From: Methylomonas sp.
GTDB taxonomy: Bacteria; Pseudomonadota; Gammaproteobacteria; Methylococcales; Methylomonadaceae
Assembly (NCBI RefSeq): GCF_023228165.1
Contig: NZ_JALOBS010000001.1
Coordinates: 1-64,000, forward strand
DNA: 64,000 nt
Reading direction: 5' to 3'
Shown here: piece after piece, positions 41,979 to 52,700 of the stretch
Layout: every line of letters starts with the position of its first letter
Numbering within the stretch: the first letter of the stretch is position 1
Program-made: the position numbers and the translations under genes
The notes under the pieces: generated by a model
The model's database searches: none
Seen by the model: only the letters and a program-made list of their open reading frames with translations
Told to the model about the DNA's origin: nothing

Positions 41979-42632
41979 ATGAAGAGTACCAACGTGAAAA
42001 GAGCCATCGCCAGTTTTCTTGTTTTACTTGCAACCAGTAGCTTGGCACAGGCCAAAACAGGTTACGTAACGGACAACATCGACATACCGTTGCGCAGTGG
42101 GGAGAGCGAGCGCAGCCGTATCGTCAAAATGCTGCCGAATGGCATGTCGCTTAATTTATTGGGCGACAATACCGAAAATGGCTATACCTATGTGCAAGCC
42201 GCCAATGGCGCTGAGGGCTATATCCTGACGCGTTATATCAGCCGTCAACCCATCAGCCGGACTCAACTTGAGGATGCCAACAAAAAACTGCAAGAGCTTC
42301 AGGAAGAAAACAAAGCGCTCAAAGCCGCTCAAGCCAGTGGTCAGGACATCAGCAAGGAACGCGACCAGCTCAGTGCCGAACTGACCGAACTGCAACAAAC
42401 CGCGGCCAACGCCATTCAACTGAAACAACAACGCGATCAATTACAGGAACGTGTTGTTACCGTCGAACGGGAATTACAACAACTTAAGCGCGAAAACCAA
42501 GCCTTAACCGATAATACCAATCAAGATTGGTTTTTGTATGGCGGCGGTTTATCCTTGTTCGGTGTATTGTTAGGCTTCATTCTGCCTAAACTCAGCTGGC
42601 GGCGCCGTTCCAGCGGTTGGGATACGTTTTAA
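41979..42632 (+). CDS. SH3 domain and membrane-anchor protein (TIGR04211, YgiM-like)
   Basis: A 217-residue envelope protein: signal peptide (residues 1-25, ending SLAQA), one bacterial SH3 domain (about 27-90, TGYVTDNIDIPLRSGESERS to GAEGYILTRYIS), a long coiled coil (about 95-178) and a C-terminal membrane segment (WFLYGGGLSLFGVLLGFILP, near 184-203) with a basic tail. This order equals the SH3-plus-anchor family. The precise role is unknown; a link to cell wall or polyphosphate metabolism has been proposed for relatives. Confidence 0.85.
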   Translation: MKSTNVKRAIASFLVLLATSSLAQAKTGYVTDNIDIPLRSGESERSRIVKMLPNGMSLNLLGDNTENGYTYVQAANGAEGYILTRYISRQPISRTQLEDANKKLQELQEENKALKAAQASGQDISKERDQLSAELTELQQTAANAIQLKQQRDQLQERVVTVERELQQLKRENQALTDNTNQDWFLYGGGLSLFGVLLGFILPKLSWRRRSSGWDTF

Positions 42633-42688
42633 TTTTTTACGGTTTTAAGCGTGGGCTTACCCTGCGGTTAAAGACACCCTTTTCACTT

Positions 42689-42713
42689 CGGCAGTTTAAA
42701 ACTGCCGGTTTTT
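42689..42713 (+). terminator. Rho-independent terminator before ilvD
   Basis: CGGCAGTTT, AA and AACTGCCG form a stem followed by GTTTTTG. It ends the transcript of the SH3/anchor gene. Confidence 0.65.
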
Positions 42714-42731
42714 GATTTTCGTGGAATTATC

Positions 42732-44594
42732 ATGCCTGCATATCGTTCTCATACCACCACTCAAGGTCGCAATATGGCGGGTGCGCGCGCATTGTGGCGC
42801 GCCACCGGCATGAAAGAAGGCGACTTCGATAAGCCGATCATTGCGATTGCCAACTCCTTCACCCAGTTTGTGCCGGGCCATGTGCATTTGAAAGATATGG
42901 GACAGTTGGTGGCGCGCGAGATCGAAAAAGCGGGCGGCGTAGCCAAGGAATTCAATACCATTGCGGTGGATGACGGCATTGCGATGGGCCATGACGGCAT
43001 GTTGTACAGCCTGCCCAGCCGCGATTTGATCGCCGACAGCGTCGAGTACATGGTCAATGCGCACTGCGCCGATGCGCTGGTCTGTATTTCCAATTGCGAC
43101 AAAATCACCCCCGGCATGCTGATGGCAGCGATGCGCATCAATATTCCGGTGATCTTTGTATCCGGCGGGCCGATGGAAGCCGGTAAAGTCCGTTTGGCCA
43201 ATCCTGACGGCCAAAGCTTCGATATCAAAAAACTGGATTTGATCGACGCCATGGTGATGGCGGCGGACAGTAACGTTTCAGATAGCGATTTGGCGGAAGT
43301 GGAACGTTCCGCCTGCCCGACTTGCGGTTCGTGCTCAGGGATGTTCACCGCCAATTCCATGAACTGTTTGACCGAGGCATTGGGGCTGTCGTTGCCGGGT
43401 AACGGTACGGTAGTCGCCACCCATGCCGACCGCGAACAACTGTTCAAACAAGCCGGATGGCGTATCGTCGCACTGGCCAAACAATATTACGAACAAGGCG
43501 ATGAATCAGTACTGCCGCGTTCCGTCGGATTTAAAGCCTTCGAAAACGCCATCACCTTGGATATTGCCATGGGCGGCTCGACCAACACCATTCTGCACCT
43601 GTTGGCCATCGCCCAAGAGGCCAACATCGATTTCACGCTGGCTGACATCGACCGCATGTCCAAAGTGGTGCCGCAGTTGTGCAAAGTAGCGCCCAACACC
43701 AACAAATATCACATCGAGGACGTACACCGGGCCGGCGGCATCATGGCGATTCTGGCCGAGCTTAACCGGGCCGGCCGCTTGCATACCGACGTGCCCACCG
43801 TGCATGCCAAAACCCTGGGCGAAGCGTTGGCGCAATGGGACATCATGGCTAACCCCAGCGATGCGGTTAAAAGCTTTTATCTGGCTGGGCCAGCCGGCAT
43901 TCCATCCCAAGTTGCCTTTAGTCAGAACACCCGCTGGCCCAGCCTGGACCTGGATAGAGCCGAAGGTTGTATTCGCTCCTTCGATCATGCCTTCAGCAAG
44001 GAAGGCGGTCTAGCGGTGCTGTACGGCAATATCGCGCTGGACGGCTGCGTGATAAAAACCGCTGGCGTCGATGACAGCCTGCTGGTGTTCGAAGGCAATG
44101 CTCATGTGGTCGAGTCGCAGGACGAAGCGGTGGAAAATATCCTGAACGATAAAGTCAAGGCGGGCGACGTGGTGGTGGTGCGCTACGAAGGCCCTAAAGG
44201 CGGGCCGGGCATGCAGGAAATGTTGTATCCGACCAGCTATATCAAATCCAAGGGCTTGGGCAAAGCCTGCGCCTTACTGACCGACGGCCGCTTTTCCGGC
44301 GGCACATCCGGCCTGTCGATCGGCCACTGCTCTCCGGAAGCGGCGGCGGGTGGCGCCATCGGCCTAGTGCGGAACGGCGACCGTATCCATATCGACATTC
44401 CTAACCGCTCAATTAATGTATTGGTCAGTGATCAGGAGCTGGCCCAACGCCGCACTGAGCAGGACAAACTGGGCTGGAAACCGGTCAAGGCGCGTCCGCG
44501 CAAGGTTTCGGTGGCGCTGAAAGCGTATGCCAAATTTGCCACTTCCGCCGACAAGGGCGCGGTAAGGGACTTGGCCCAGCTCGAAGGTCACTAA
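42732..44594 (+). CDS. ilvD: Dihydroxy-acid dehydratase
   Basis: A 620-residue iron-sulfur dehydratase of branched-chain amino acid synthesis. It opens MPAYRSHTTTQGRNMAGARA; cluster cysteines are seen in CISNCDKITPGML and CPTCGSCSGMFTANSMNCLT. AMGGSTNTILHLLAIA and LTDGRFSGGTSGLSIGH are conserved. Length is normal (about 615). It stands alone; ilvE is 12 kb away on the other strand. The 190 bases after it contain a short open tail with no family I recognise. Confidence 0.95.
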   Translation: MPAYRSHTTTQGRNMAGARALWRATGMKEGDFDKPIIAIANSFTQFVPGHVHLKDMGQLVAREIEKAGGVAKEFNTIAVDDGIAMGHDGMLYSLPSRDLIADSVEYMVNAHCADALVCISNCDKITPGMLMAAMRINIPVIFVSGGPMEAGKVRLANPDGQSFDIKKLDLIDAMVMAADSNVSDSDLAEVERSACPTCGSCSGMFTANSMNCLTEALGLSLPGNGTVVATHADREQLFKQAGWRIVALAKQYYEQGDESVLPRSVGFKAFENAITLDIAMGGSTNTILHLLAIAQEANIDFTLADIDRMSKVVPQLCKVAPNTNKYHIEDVHRAGGIMAILAELNRAGRLHTDVPTVHAKTLGEALAQWDIMANPSDAVKSFYLAGPAGIPSQVAFSQNTRWPSLDLDRAEGCIRSFDHAFSKEGGLAVLYGNIALDGCVIKTAGVDDSLLVFEGNAHVVESQDEAVENILNDKVKAGDVVVVRYEGPKGGPGMQEMLYPTSYIKSKGLGKACALLTDGRFSGGTSGLSIGHCSPEAAAGGAIGLVRNGDRIHIDIPNRSINVLVSDQELAQRRTEQDKLGWKPVKARPRKVSVALKAYAKFATSADKGAVRDLAQLEGH

Positions 44595-44785
44595 GTGGGC
44601 GACGCTGGATGCGCGCATGGTGAAACCATTGAAACGACATCAAGCATTGACCCTACAGGTGGGCGAACACGAAATCGCCCGCCGCTTCGAGAAATGAACG
44701 CTTCGGGATGCCACTTTAAGTTCTTGAGCCGCATCCCGGCAAACATCAATATTCATGTCATATTGCCAGCGGGCAACGCAATCCG

Positions 44786-45619
44786 ATGAGGCGATTTTTT
44801 CTATTAATCATTTCAATCTGGAAACAGCAATTTAAAATCTATTTGATGGCTGCTCTGATCGGTGCGCTGATAGGCATCTTCCTGCTGGCTCCCAGCTACG
44901 ATTACATCAATTCCCGCGAACACCACGCCTCCCCTCTGTCGTCTCTCGAATACGTATTTATTCAAATCAAAGAGATTTGGACCGGCAAGATCAACCAGAA
45001 CAATCTGCTGGTATTTTATGCCGAGATCGGCGCCATGTTGGGCTTGCTGTCCCTGGGATTTTACAAGCTGGTGCACGGCCGACTGACGCGTCTGGAATCC
45101 TTAAAATCCGAGCTGGATAAGGACTTACCGTCCATCATCCGCCAGGGAGAGGGGCCGTTATTGGAATTCAAGTCCTCGCTACGCTGGGATATGCAGGAAC
45201 AACGCATCAACCGCAACCTGGAAGCCGTGGTAATGAAAACAATGGCCGGCTTTCTCAATAGCCATATTGGTGGCACCTTGTTAATAGGCGTGAGCGATGA
45301 CGGCGAACTCGTTGGTCTGGAGAAGGATTACCAAACCCTGAAAAAAACCAATCAGGATGGTTTTGAACAAACTCTGATGACGGCCATATCCACGAATTTG
45401 GGCGCTGACCTCTGTTCCAACGTACATATTTTGTTTCATGTCATCGATCAAAAGGACGTCTGCCGGGTTATTATCTCCCCTGCCCTTAGGCCGGTATTTT
45501 TTAGCCAAGGTAACACGCCCAAATTTTTCGTCCGTACCGGCGGCGGTACCCGCGATTTAAATATACAGGAAGCACTGGAATACGTGGCAGGGCGTTGGAA
45601 AAACCTCAAAATGAATTAA
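44786..45619 (+). CDS. Membrane protein with AlbA_2 (Schlafen-like) domain
   Basis: A 277-residue protein with two N-terminal membrane segments (about residues 18-36 and 77-95) and a cytoplasmic AlbA_2 domain from about 118. The signature is EGPLLEFKSSLRWD, then NRNLEAVVMKTMAGFLNSHI, GGTLLIGVSDDGELVGLEKD. AlbA_2 (formerly divergent AAA_4) domains are shared by Schlafen proteins and bacterial regulators; some bind nucleic acid. The membrane anchor is unusual for them. There is no recognised partner; the spermidine-synthase-like gene follows after 30 bases. Confidence 0.78.
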   Translation: MRRFFLLIISIWKQQFKIYLMAALIGALIGIFLLAPSYDYINSREHHASPLSSLEYVFIQIKEIWTGKINQNNLLVFYAEIGAMLGLLSLGFYKLVHGRLTRLESLKSELDKDLPSIIRQGEGPLLEFKSSLRWDMQEQRINRNLEAVVMKTMAGFLNSHIGGTLLIGVSDDGELVGLEKDYQTLKKTNQDGFEQTLMTAISTNLGADLCSNVHILFHVIDQKDVCRVIISPALRPVFFSQGNTPKFFVRTGGGTRDLNIQEALEYVAGRWKNLKMN

Positions 45620-45649
45620 TCGGGATTCAGTAGCATAACATCAATAATA

Positions 45650-47884
45650 ATGAACACTACTTCACAAACCACCGCCAAACCTTTGATTTCACCGGTCTTA
45701 TTATTTGCCGGCACCTTATTCATTAGCGCCATGTTGATGTTCGCGCTACAACCCATGTTCGGTAAACTTTTACTGCCTTTATTGGGCGGCACCCCGGCAG
45801 TTTGGAATACCTGCATGGTGTTTTATCAGACTGTTTTATTCGGCGGCTATTTATATGCGCATTGGCTAACCACCCGCTCGGGCCAACAGCGGCAAATTCA
45901 AATGCACACGGCCCTGCTGATATTCAGCCTGTTTGCCTTGCCGGTCGCCTTACCCGCCAATGCCAACCCGCCCACGGATGGCAACCCTAGTTTCTGGTTG
46001 ATCTGGACTTTATTTTTAGCCATCGGCTTACCTTTTTTTGTGGTCTCCACGACAGCTCCGTTACTGCAAAAATGGTTCTCGCATTTAGGCCATCATAGTT
46101 CCGAAGACCCTTATTACCTGTATGCCGCCAGCAACGCCGGCAGCTTGTTGGCCTTACTCAGCTATCCGTTTTTGATTGAACCGAATATCGGCCTAGTCAA
46201 TCAACGCCTGTTCTGGAGTATCGGTTACGGATTGCTGTGTATCTTGATTATCGTCTGCGCCGTCGCATTATGGCGTAACCTGCCGGAGACCGATGCCGAA
46301 GAGCTATCGGAAACCGAACCCGAACAGATTGCCGCGCCGCCCATGCGCCAACAGTTGCACTGGCTGGCGCTGGCTTTCGTCCCATCCAGCTTGTTGTTGG
46401 GCCTGACCCAATACATCAGCACCGACATAGCTGCGGTACCGCTGTTATGGATATTGCCGCTGACCTTGTATTTACTGTCGTTCATCTTTGTATTTTCCAA
46501 GTGGGCCGACCGCATACATCCCGGCATGATCGCGCTGCAACCGGCTGTTTTATTAGTATTTATCGCCTATTCCTTCATCAATCCGGCCGTATTGCCGTAT
46601 TGGCTGGACTTGATATTGCACTGCCTGGCTTTCTTCCTGGCCATCATGGTTTGCCATGGCGAATTGGCCAAGCATCGCCCAAACACCCAGCATTTAACCC
46701 GGTTTTATCTGGTTATGTCCTTCGCGGGCATGCTGGGCGGCTTATTTAACACATTCGTGGCGCCGTTCATCTTCAATGCAGTGTACGAATATCCGATCAT
46801 GATTGTGGCCGCCTTACTGTTGCGGCCCGGCTTTTTTAATGGCCGCTGGGTTCTGCAACCGATCTTTCCAGGGCTGTTGCTGATACTAGGATTTTTGATT
46901 TATTTCAGCTCGGACCAACTATTCGAATACCTGGATGTCATCGGTGGCGCGTTGATCTTGTTGGCCGGTCTGACCTATTCCGTCCGCCACAGTCCATTAG
47001 GGTTGGGTTTATTGACGGCGGTGATCTTGATTTTCACCTTGGGCTTACATAGTTTGGCATCCAGCACCCTGTATCAGGCACGCACCTTTTTTGGGGTGTT
47101 ATCGGTAAGGGAAACCGTCATTGCCGACGAGAACCAGCATCCGGAGAAAGTTCATGAGCTTTATCACGGCACCACCAAGCACGGGGCCGAGCGCCTGACT
47201 GCCGCCAACATCACTACCCCTCTCACCTACTACAGCCGCCCCGGACCAATCGGCCAGTTATTTACCGAATTCGACGCCGACAACCAACATTGGAACATCG
47301 GTGCGGTCGGTCTAGGTGCCGGTGCTTTGGCCTGCTACAGTAAGGAGCAACAGCATTGGCGCTTTTACGAAATCGACCCATTAATCGTCGATGTCGCCAA
47401 GAATCCAAAATGGTTTCATTACCTGGAGCGCTGCAATCCGCAAGCAGACATGATTGTCGGCGACGCCCGTTTATCCTTAACCAAAGAGCCGGATAACAGC
47501 TTTGATTTACTGATCATGGATGCCTTCAGTTCGGACGCGGTGCCTACCCATTTGCTGACCCGCGAAGCGATGCAGCTATACTTTAGCAAACTGAAAGATG
47601 ATGGCATGCTGGCGTTCCACATTACTAACCGGCATTTGGCTTTGAAAAAAGTCTTAGCCGACCACGCCGAAAACTTACACCTATCCGGCCTGTTACAGGA
47701 ATTCAGCCCGGAAAGCCCGGCTCCATTGGTGGTTGCCACAGACTGGGTGGTGATCGCCAAGCAACCACAACGGCTGGACCGCTTGCGTCAAAGTCGTCTC
47801 GGCCATTGGCAAAAATTGCCGCTCACCTTTGATCTACAACCGTGGACCGATGACTTCACTAACATCATAGGAATCTGGAAATAG
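45650..47884 (+). CDS. Fused multi-pass membrane / spermidine synthase-like protein
   Basis: A 744-residue protein. Residues about 15-480 contain a dozen hydrophobic segments (LLFAGTLFISAMLMFALQPM and onward), and the last 240 carry a Rossmann methyltransferase-type fold like spermidine synthase: IGAVGLGAGALACYS, FYEIDPLIVDVAKN, DNSFDLLIMDAFSSDAVPTH and GMLAFHITNRHLAL. The fusion family is widespread, but its substrate is unknown; aminopropyl transfer is not established for it. lpxD follows 8 bases downstream. Confidence 0.85.
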   Translation: MNTTSQTTAKPLISPVLLFAGTLFISAMLMFALQPMFGKLLLPLLGGTPAVWNTCMVFYQTVLFGGYLYAHWLTTRSGQQRQIQMHTALLIFSLFALPVALPANANPPTDGNPSFWLIWTLFLAIGLPFFVVSTTAPLLQKWFSHLGHHSSEDPYYLYAASNAGSLLALLSYPFLIEPNIGLVNQRLFWSIGYGLLCILIIVCAVALWRNLPETDAEELSETEPEQIAAPPMRQQLHWLALAFVPSSLLLGLTQYISTDIAAVPLLWILPLTLYLLSFIFVFSKWADRIHPGMIALQPAVLLVFIAYSFINPAVLPYWLDLILHCLAFFLAIMVCHGELAKHRPNTQHLTRFYLVMSFAGMLGGLFNTFVAPFIFNAVYEYPIMIVAALLLRPGFFNGRWVLQPIFPGLLLILGFLIYFSSDQLFEYLDVIGGALILLAGLTYSVRHSPLGLGLLTAVILIFTLGLHSLASSTLYQARTFFGVLSVRETVIADENQHPEKVHELYHGTTKHGAERLTAANITTPLTYYSRPGPIGQLFTEFDADNQHWNIGAVGLGAGALACYSKEQQHWRFYEIDPLIVDVAKNPKWFHYLERCNPQADMIVGDARLSLTKEPDNSFDLLIMDAFSSDAVPTHLLTREAMQLYFSKLKDDGMLAFHITNRHLALKKVLADHAENLHLSGLLQEFSPESPAPLVVATDWVVIAKQPQRLDRLRQSRLGHWQKLPLTFDLQPWTDDFTNIIGIWK

Positions 47885-47892
47885 GAAAACTC

Positions 47893-48921
47893 ATGCTGAT
47901 TACGGAACTTGCCCAACTTTGCGACGCCAGCCCACAAGGCGGCGACGCCTCTGTCCCACTGCAGTCCGCGGCCGACATCATGTCCGCCCAGGCGCATCAA
48001 GTCACGGTATTGAGCGATGGCAAATACAAAAAATATTTAAAGGGCTGCCAAGCGTCCGCCTGTTTTATTGCCGAATCGTTAATAGACGACGACGTACCGA
48101 CTGGCTTGACTTTATTGGTTTGCAAAGACCCCGAGATGAGCTTTCTTACCGCAGTCAAAGCCTTGCATCCCGAAGCGGCATTGGACAGACAGATTTCCCA
48201 ACATGCAGCTATCGCCGAGACCGCCAGGCTAGGCAACAACATACACGTGGGCGCGTTTGCCAGCATAGGTCAACACTGTAATATCGGGGACGGCAGTACA
48301 ATCGATGCCGGCGTACGCATCGGTAATGGAGTCAAGATAGGCAGCAATTGCCGCATTCATCCCAATGCGGTGATTTATGACAACACCCTGATTGGAGACA
48401 ATGTCATCATTCATTCCGGCGCCATCATCGGCGCGGATGGCTTTGGCTACAAATATCGCGACAATCAACATGTCAAAGTACCGCATGTCGGCAATGTAGT
48501 GATAGATGACAATGTTGAAATCGGCGCCAATACCTGTATCGACCGCGGCGCATTGGGTTCAACCCGTATCGGCCTGGGCAGTAAAATCGATAATTTAGTG
48601 CAACTGGGCCATAACAATGTGGTGGGCCGCAACGTCATTATTTGCGGACAGTGCGGCATATCCGGCTCTTGCACCATAGAGGACGGCGCCATTCTGGCGG
48701 GCAGCGTCGGGGTAGCCGACCATATTAAAATCGGCACCCGCGCCGTCGTGATGGCCCGCAGCGGTATTTCACAGGACGTGGAGCCCGGAACCCAAGTCTG
48801 GGGCAGCCCGGCTAAAGATAGAAAAGTGGCTTGGCGCGAATTGGCAGCGTTGGCGAAATTGCCGGAACTGATGCAAAAAATCAAGCAATTCGAAAGCCGT
48901 CTGAGTAAACTGGAAAAATAA
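47893..48921 (+). CDS. lpxD: UDP-3-O-acylglucosamine N-acyltransferase
   Basis: A 342-residue lipid A biosynthesis acyltransferase: a uridine-binding N-terminal domain (to about residue 100), then left-handed beta-helix hexapeptide repeats (for example IGQHCNIGDGSTIDAGVRIG, GVADHIKIGTRAVVMARSGI) with the catalytic His in VQLGHNNVVGRN, and a C-terminal helix. Its location outside the usual bamA-lpxD-fabZ-lpxA cluster suggests a second or relocated copy; the window cannot tell. AGGA precedes the ATG. Confidence 0.9.
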   Translation: MLITELAQLCDASPQGGDASVPLQSAADIMSAQAHQVTVLSDGKYKKYLKGCQASACFIAESLIDDDVPTGLTLLVCKDPEMSFLTAVKALHPEAALDRQISQHAAIAETARLGNNIHVGAFASIGQHCNIGDGSTIDAGVRIGNGVKIGSNCRIHPNAVIYDNTLIGDNVIIHSGAIIGADGFGYKYRDNQHVKVPHVGNVVIDDNVEIGANTCIDRGALGSTRIGLGSKIDNLVQLGHNNVVGRNVIICGQCGISGSCTIEDGAILAGSVGVADHIKIGTRAVVMARSGISQDVEPGTQVWGSPAKDRKVAWRELAALAKLPELMQKIKQFESRLSKLEK

Positions 48922-48945
48922 AACGGCAACGATCGGGAGCCCATC

Positions 48946-49617
48946 ATGAACGACAAACAACTCGTCGCGGAACACGCCGCACAACGCATTGAATCCGGCA
49001 TGCTGGTTGGTTTGGGCACCGGCTCCACCGCTAATTTTTTTATCGAGGCGTTAGCCCGCCGTCAGCAGGACGATCATTTACGGATCGAAGTTGTTGCCAG
49101 CTCGGTAGTCAGCACTTTAAAAGCCCGCCAGCTGGGCTTGAAGTTGCGTAGTATGGAACATATCAGCGGACTTGATGTATACGTTGACGGCGCCGATGAA
49201 GTCGCACCCGACTTGACCTTGTTGAAAGGCCGCGGCTCCGACTTGGTGCGGGAAAAATTGCTGGCTAAAGCCAGTCAGGTCTTTTGGGTGTTGATCGACC
49301 CGAGCAAACACGTCAAGCGTATCGGACAAAACTTCCCGATTCCGATTGAAGTGATGCCATTTGCCTGGCAATTGGTGCAACGCAGTCTGGACGGCATCGG
49401 AGGCGCGGCCAAGCTGCGCGCCAATGGCGACGGCTTATTCGTTACATCCTACGGCAGTCTGGTGTTGGATACCGGATTCGATCCCGGAGTAGATGGTAAA
49501 ACCCTGAACACTCAACTGAATGCCATTCCCGGCATCGTCGAACACGGTATTTTTGCCGATCTAACCAGTGCGGTATTTTGCGCACAAGACGGTGAAGTGT
49601 CTGAAATATTGGCTTGA
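48946..49617 (+). CDS. rpiA: Ribose-5-phosphate isomerase A
   Basis: A 223-residue isomerase of the pentose phosphate pathway and, in ribulose-monophosphate methylotrophs, of formaldehyde-acceptor regeneration. Marks: GLGTGSTANFFIEAL, DVYVDGADEVAPDLTLLKGR, GSDLVREKLLAKAS and VDGKTLNTQLNAIPGIVEHG. Full length. It is 24 bases after lpxD with GGGAG upstream. Confidence 0.95.
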   Translation: MNDKQLVAEHAAQRIESGMLVGLGTGSTANFFIEALARRQQDDHLRIEVVASSVVSTLKARQLGLKLRSMEHISGLDVYVDGADEVAPDLTLLKGRGSDLVREKLLAKASQVFWVLIDPSKHVKRIGQNFPIPIEVMPFAWQLVQRSLDGIGGAAKLRANGDGLFVTSYGSLVLDTGFDPGVDGKTLNTQLNAIPGIVEHGIFADLTSAVFCAQDGEVSEILA

Positions 49618-49769
49618 GCTCGCAACAGGACAGCTTCAAGTTGAACATGGATTGACGGGCAAACCAACCAATTTCAGCCATAGAGTATGAGCCGACCTAT
49701 GACTGCAAACCGGCTGTATCCAGTCAGTGAATTGGTTTGTTTCTTATCCCAATTTAGAGCACCGTCGGC

Positions 49770-52700
49770 TCAGGAATCACTGACTCTCCCTCTTTCAGCT
49801 AAATCTATAACGATTACATCTATTGCCAAAACGCCAGGATATTGATCGGAAATGCCTTGCCAATAATTTTTTAGCGCGTCGGCAAGGCCAGTCAATACAA
49901 CGTTTTTGCCGTTGACTATCCAATATTTTTTCTGGCCAATATTTTGAGCAACCAATAACAATACGCCGCATCCGGCGGTTTCTTCGCGTAAATAATCCCC
50001 TGCCAATTGATTGCGCAGCCGTTCGCAAAGATCATTGCCGCTCCAGTCTTTGTCGAGCAACTTGAGTTCTATCGGTACGGGAGATTTTACATAGGTGCTA
50101 TGCAGCCAAATATCCATTCGTTGGCTATTGGCCAACTCCGGCTCCTGAGCTGTCACGTAATGGCTTTGGCAACGCTGATTAAGCCAGCCAGCAATCAATG
50201 TGCGCATTTCGGTTTCTTGTTCTGCACGCCGCCAAGTTTTCCAGGCGCTATCATTGCCACGTTCCAGCCAATTTTTTAACTCCGTCAGGTGCTGCACGGC
50301 CAAATTGAATAATTGCCGGTGTGTGGTTGGGGTATTAGTTTGTGACTGGGCAAAGTCGAAGACCTGGGAAGCTGTCCAAGACTCTAAATCGCCATCGGCT
50401 TCTGCGCGTTGATAGGCCCGTTTCGCCATCCATGGTCGATAATCGGCAGCGGGATGGTCATCAATCAGTTGTTTAATAGCGATGTAACTGGCTTTGCCGG
50501 GTATTTCCGTTATCAGGTTGAACAGCCTGTTGCGTGCATCCTGGGCATCATCACGAAGTCCGCGAGAATAAGTACCTTTATTGGCACGTTCGATATCCTC
50601 TTTTACCTGAATGTGGCGGTGCATTAAAACGTAAAGCGATTTCAAGTGTTCCGCTGTACGGAAGCTACCAACGTAGGGGCCTCGGTCCCTCGCCCAACTT
50701 CCGCCCATCAGTGCAGTAATGAAAATTTGGGCGGCGTGTTTCGCGTCTGCCGTTAAAAGACTCGCAAGCCATCGTTCGACTTCAGGTATACCGTTGTCTG
50801 GGGCGCAATCGACGCGAAGCGCATGCCAACGGGCCATATGCTCCAGTTGCCTGGTGTTTGCCAACTCTTGGTTTGCCAGCCCCTCTAATCGTTCTGGTGA
50901 AGCACCGCCTTTTGCCAGTATCTGCAGACAATAATGTTGATTTGCGTTTATCCGGCCGGGATTCGCTAGCACCCAGCTTAATATGGCGGGGGCGATCGAC
51001 GAATAAAGCCACGGGGCATTATAGGCGACCCTGTCCAAGATGTAGTGCATGGGTTGTTCGGAATCTGTATTCTCAAGTTCCCAGAGAATTTCTTTAGTAA
51101 CCGCCTCTATAGTCGATTCCGGAAAAGCGTGGTGCATCTTCTCAAACCAGCGGGGAAATCCGTTCAGCTCCCAGGTGATATAGCGTAAGGCATGGCGCAC
51201 CTCTGCGTTACTTAGATGGTATGGGAAATCGGTTGTTTCGTTTGCTTCAATCTCTAGTCCAGCCATTGCGAATATCAACCCGCAAGGTACGGAGTTATCT
51301 CTGATAGCGCCTTCGGATTGCATGGTTGGTACGAAACTCCGCCAATAATTGATAGCCGCTTCGCGGTAGGCATGGGCAACGGCTTCACCGAAATCCGGTA
51401 TCAATGTTCGCCAATCGGCCGCTTCCGAGTGGCTAATCATCAAGCCTTCGCCACGCAGTTCTCTGAGTAACCAATACTGATCTCCGGTCAGTTCTCCCGG
51501 TTTTAAGTTTGCTGACGTGATGATTCGATCCGGATTGGCACGTAGTTCAGTTATCCAGCGATCACGATTTCGTTTTTGTTGCTCATCCCGCTCTTCACGT
51601 TCTCGTTGGCTTTTTGCAACTTCCAGTTCCAGTTGCTTCGATTGCTCGCTAACGGGTGGGTCGAGCAACATATCCAATCTATTTTGCAAAACCGGATTTG
51701 CAGCTGCGGATTTTTTCAGGCCAGTTAACATGTGCTTAGGCCTCCCAGCCTGGACAAAAATCCTAAACGCCGCATTAAGTGCGATTAGCCGGTCGTCCTG
51801 AAGTTTGCGAGACTCCATATAGCCCAGCAACCTTGGAAAGCTTGTGGCGTCGAACATAAAATAGTGATCACGCCATAACACTGACAACTCGTCGGTTAAC
51901 GGCTCGGTGGATTTCGCCGCTTTATTGAGCCTTGCTTGCTCAATACTTGCCCAATACAGCGCGTCGTTGAGTTCAGGCCAATCGGGAACGAGCGTCCGTA
52001 GATCGCCTTGGTGTTCTCTGATTTGACTATGCCCCCAATAACGCAGTGCCGGTACCATTAACAGTACGGAGATTATCGTTGCCTCTAATGCGGCAGCGTT
52101 ACGCCTCTCAACCAATCGCTCGACAGCATGAGTAGCAATACTCAATAACCACGCATATGCCTCGGAAACATGGCAATTCCCGCACTCGACAAAAGGGGGT
52201 ATAACTAGTAGCCGGTGTAGTCCATCGATAAGCTGGACAATAACTGCCGCGCCGCCATCGGCAGGCAATTTCGCAACAAATTCGTGTAGAACATCCTCAA
52301 GGCCTGTCGGATTAAATTCATCGTACCGCTCAAGTTTGCCGATTGAAATCAGCAATTGTTCGATGCTGTTGCTATTCGGTTCCGCCCCATCAACAATTTC
52401 AGCGAGTAATTCGCGCGGTATAAACGCATCAATTCCGTTAAGCTGGCGCCATAAATTTTGCTTTTGCTCTTCAGTGCCGCAAGTCATAACAGCGCGAACA
52501 GACGCAATGCGCGCGTATTTTTCCCGTGTTATATCAAGTGCTATTGTCCTCAGCGGCTCCAGGCATCCGACCAGATTGCCCTGCCACACGAATCTGCCCA
52601 GAAAGAAAATGGCCTCGTCATTATTTTGATATTCATTGATAAGCCGCAAGGCGTTGTCCGAGAGATCAGCCTTTGCTATTCGCGCAATGGCACTGTTATC

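Noticed and set aside
44595..44700. Short open tail after ilvD (MVKPLKRHQALTLQVGEHE)
   Set aside because: It could be a gene remnant, but it is 26-40 codons long with no family recognised, so it is not listed as a gene.
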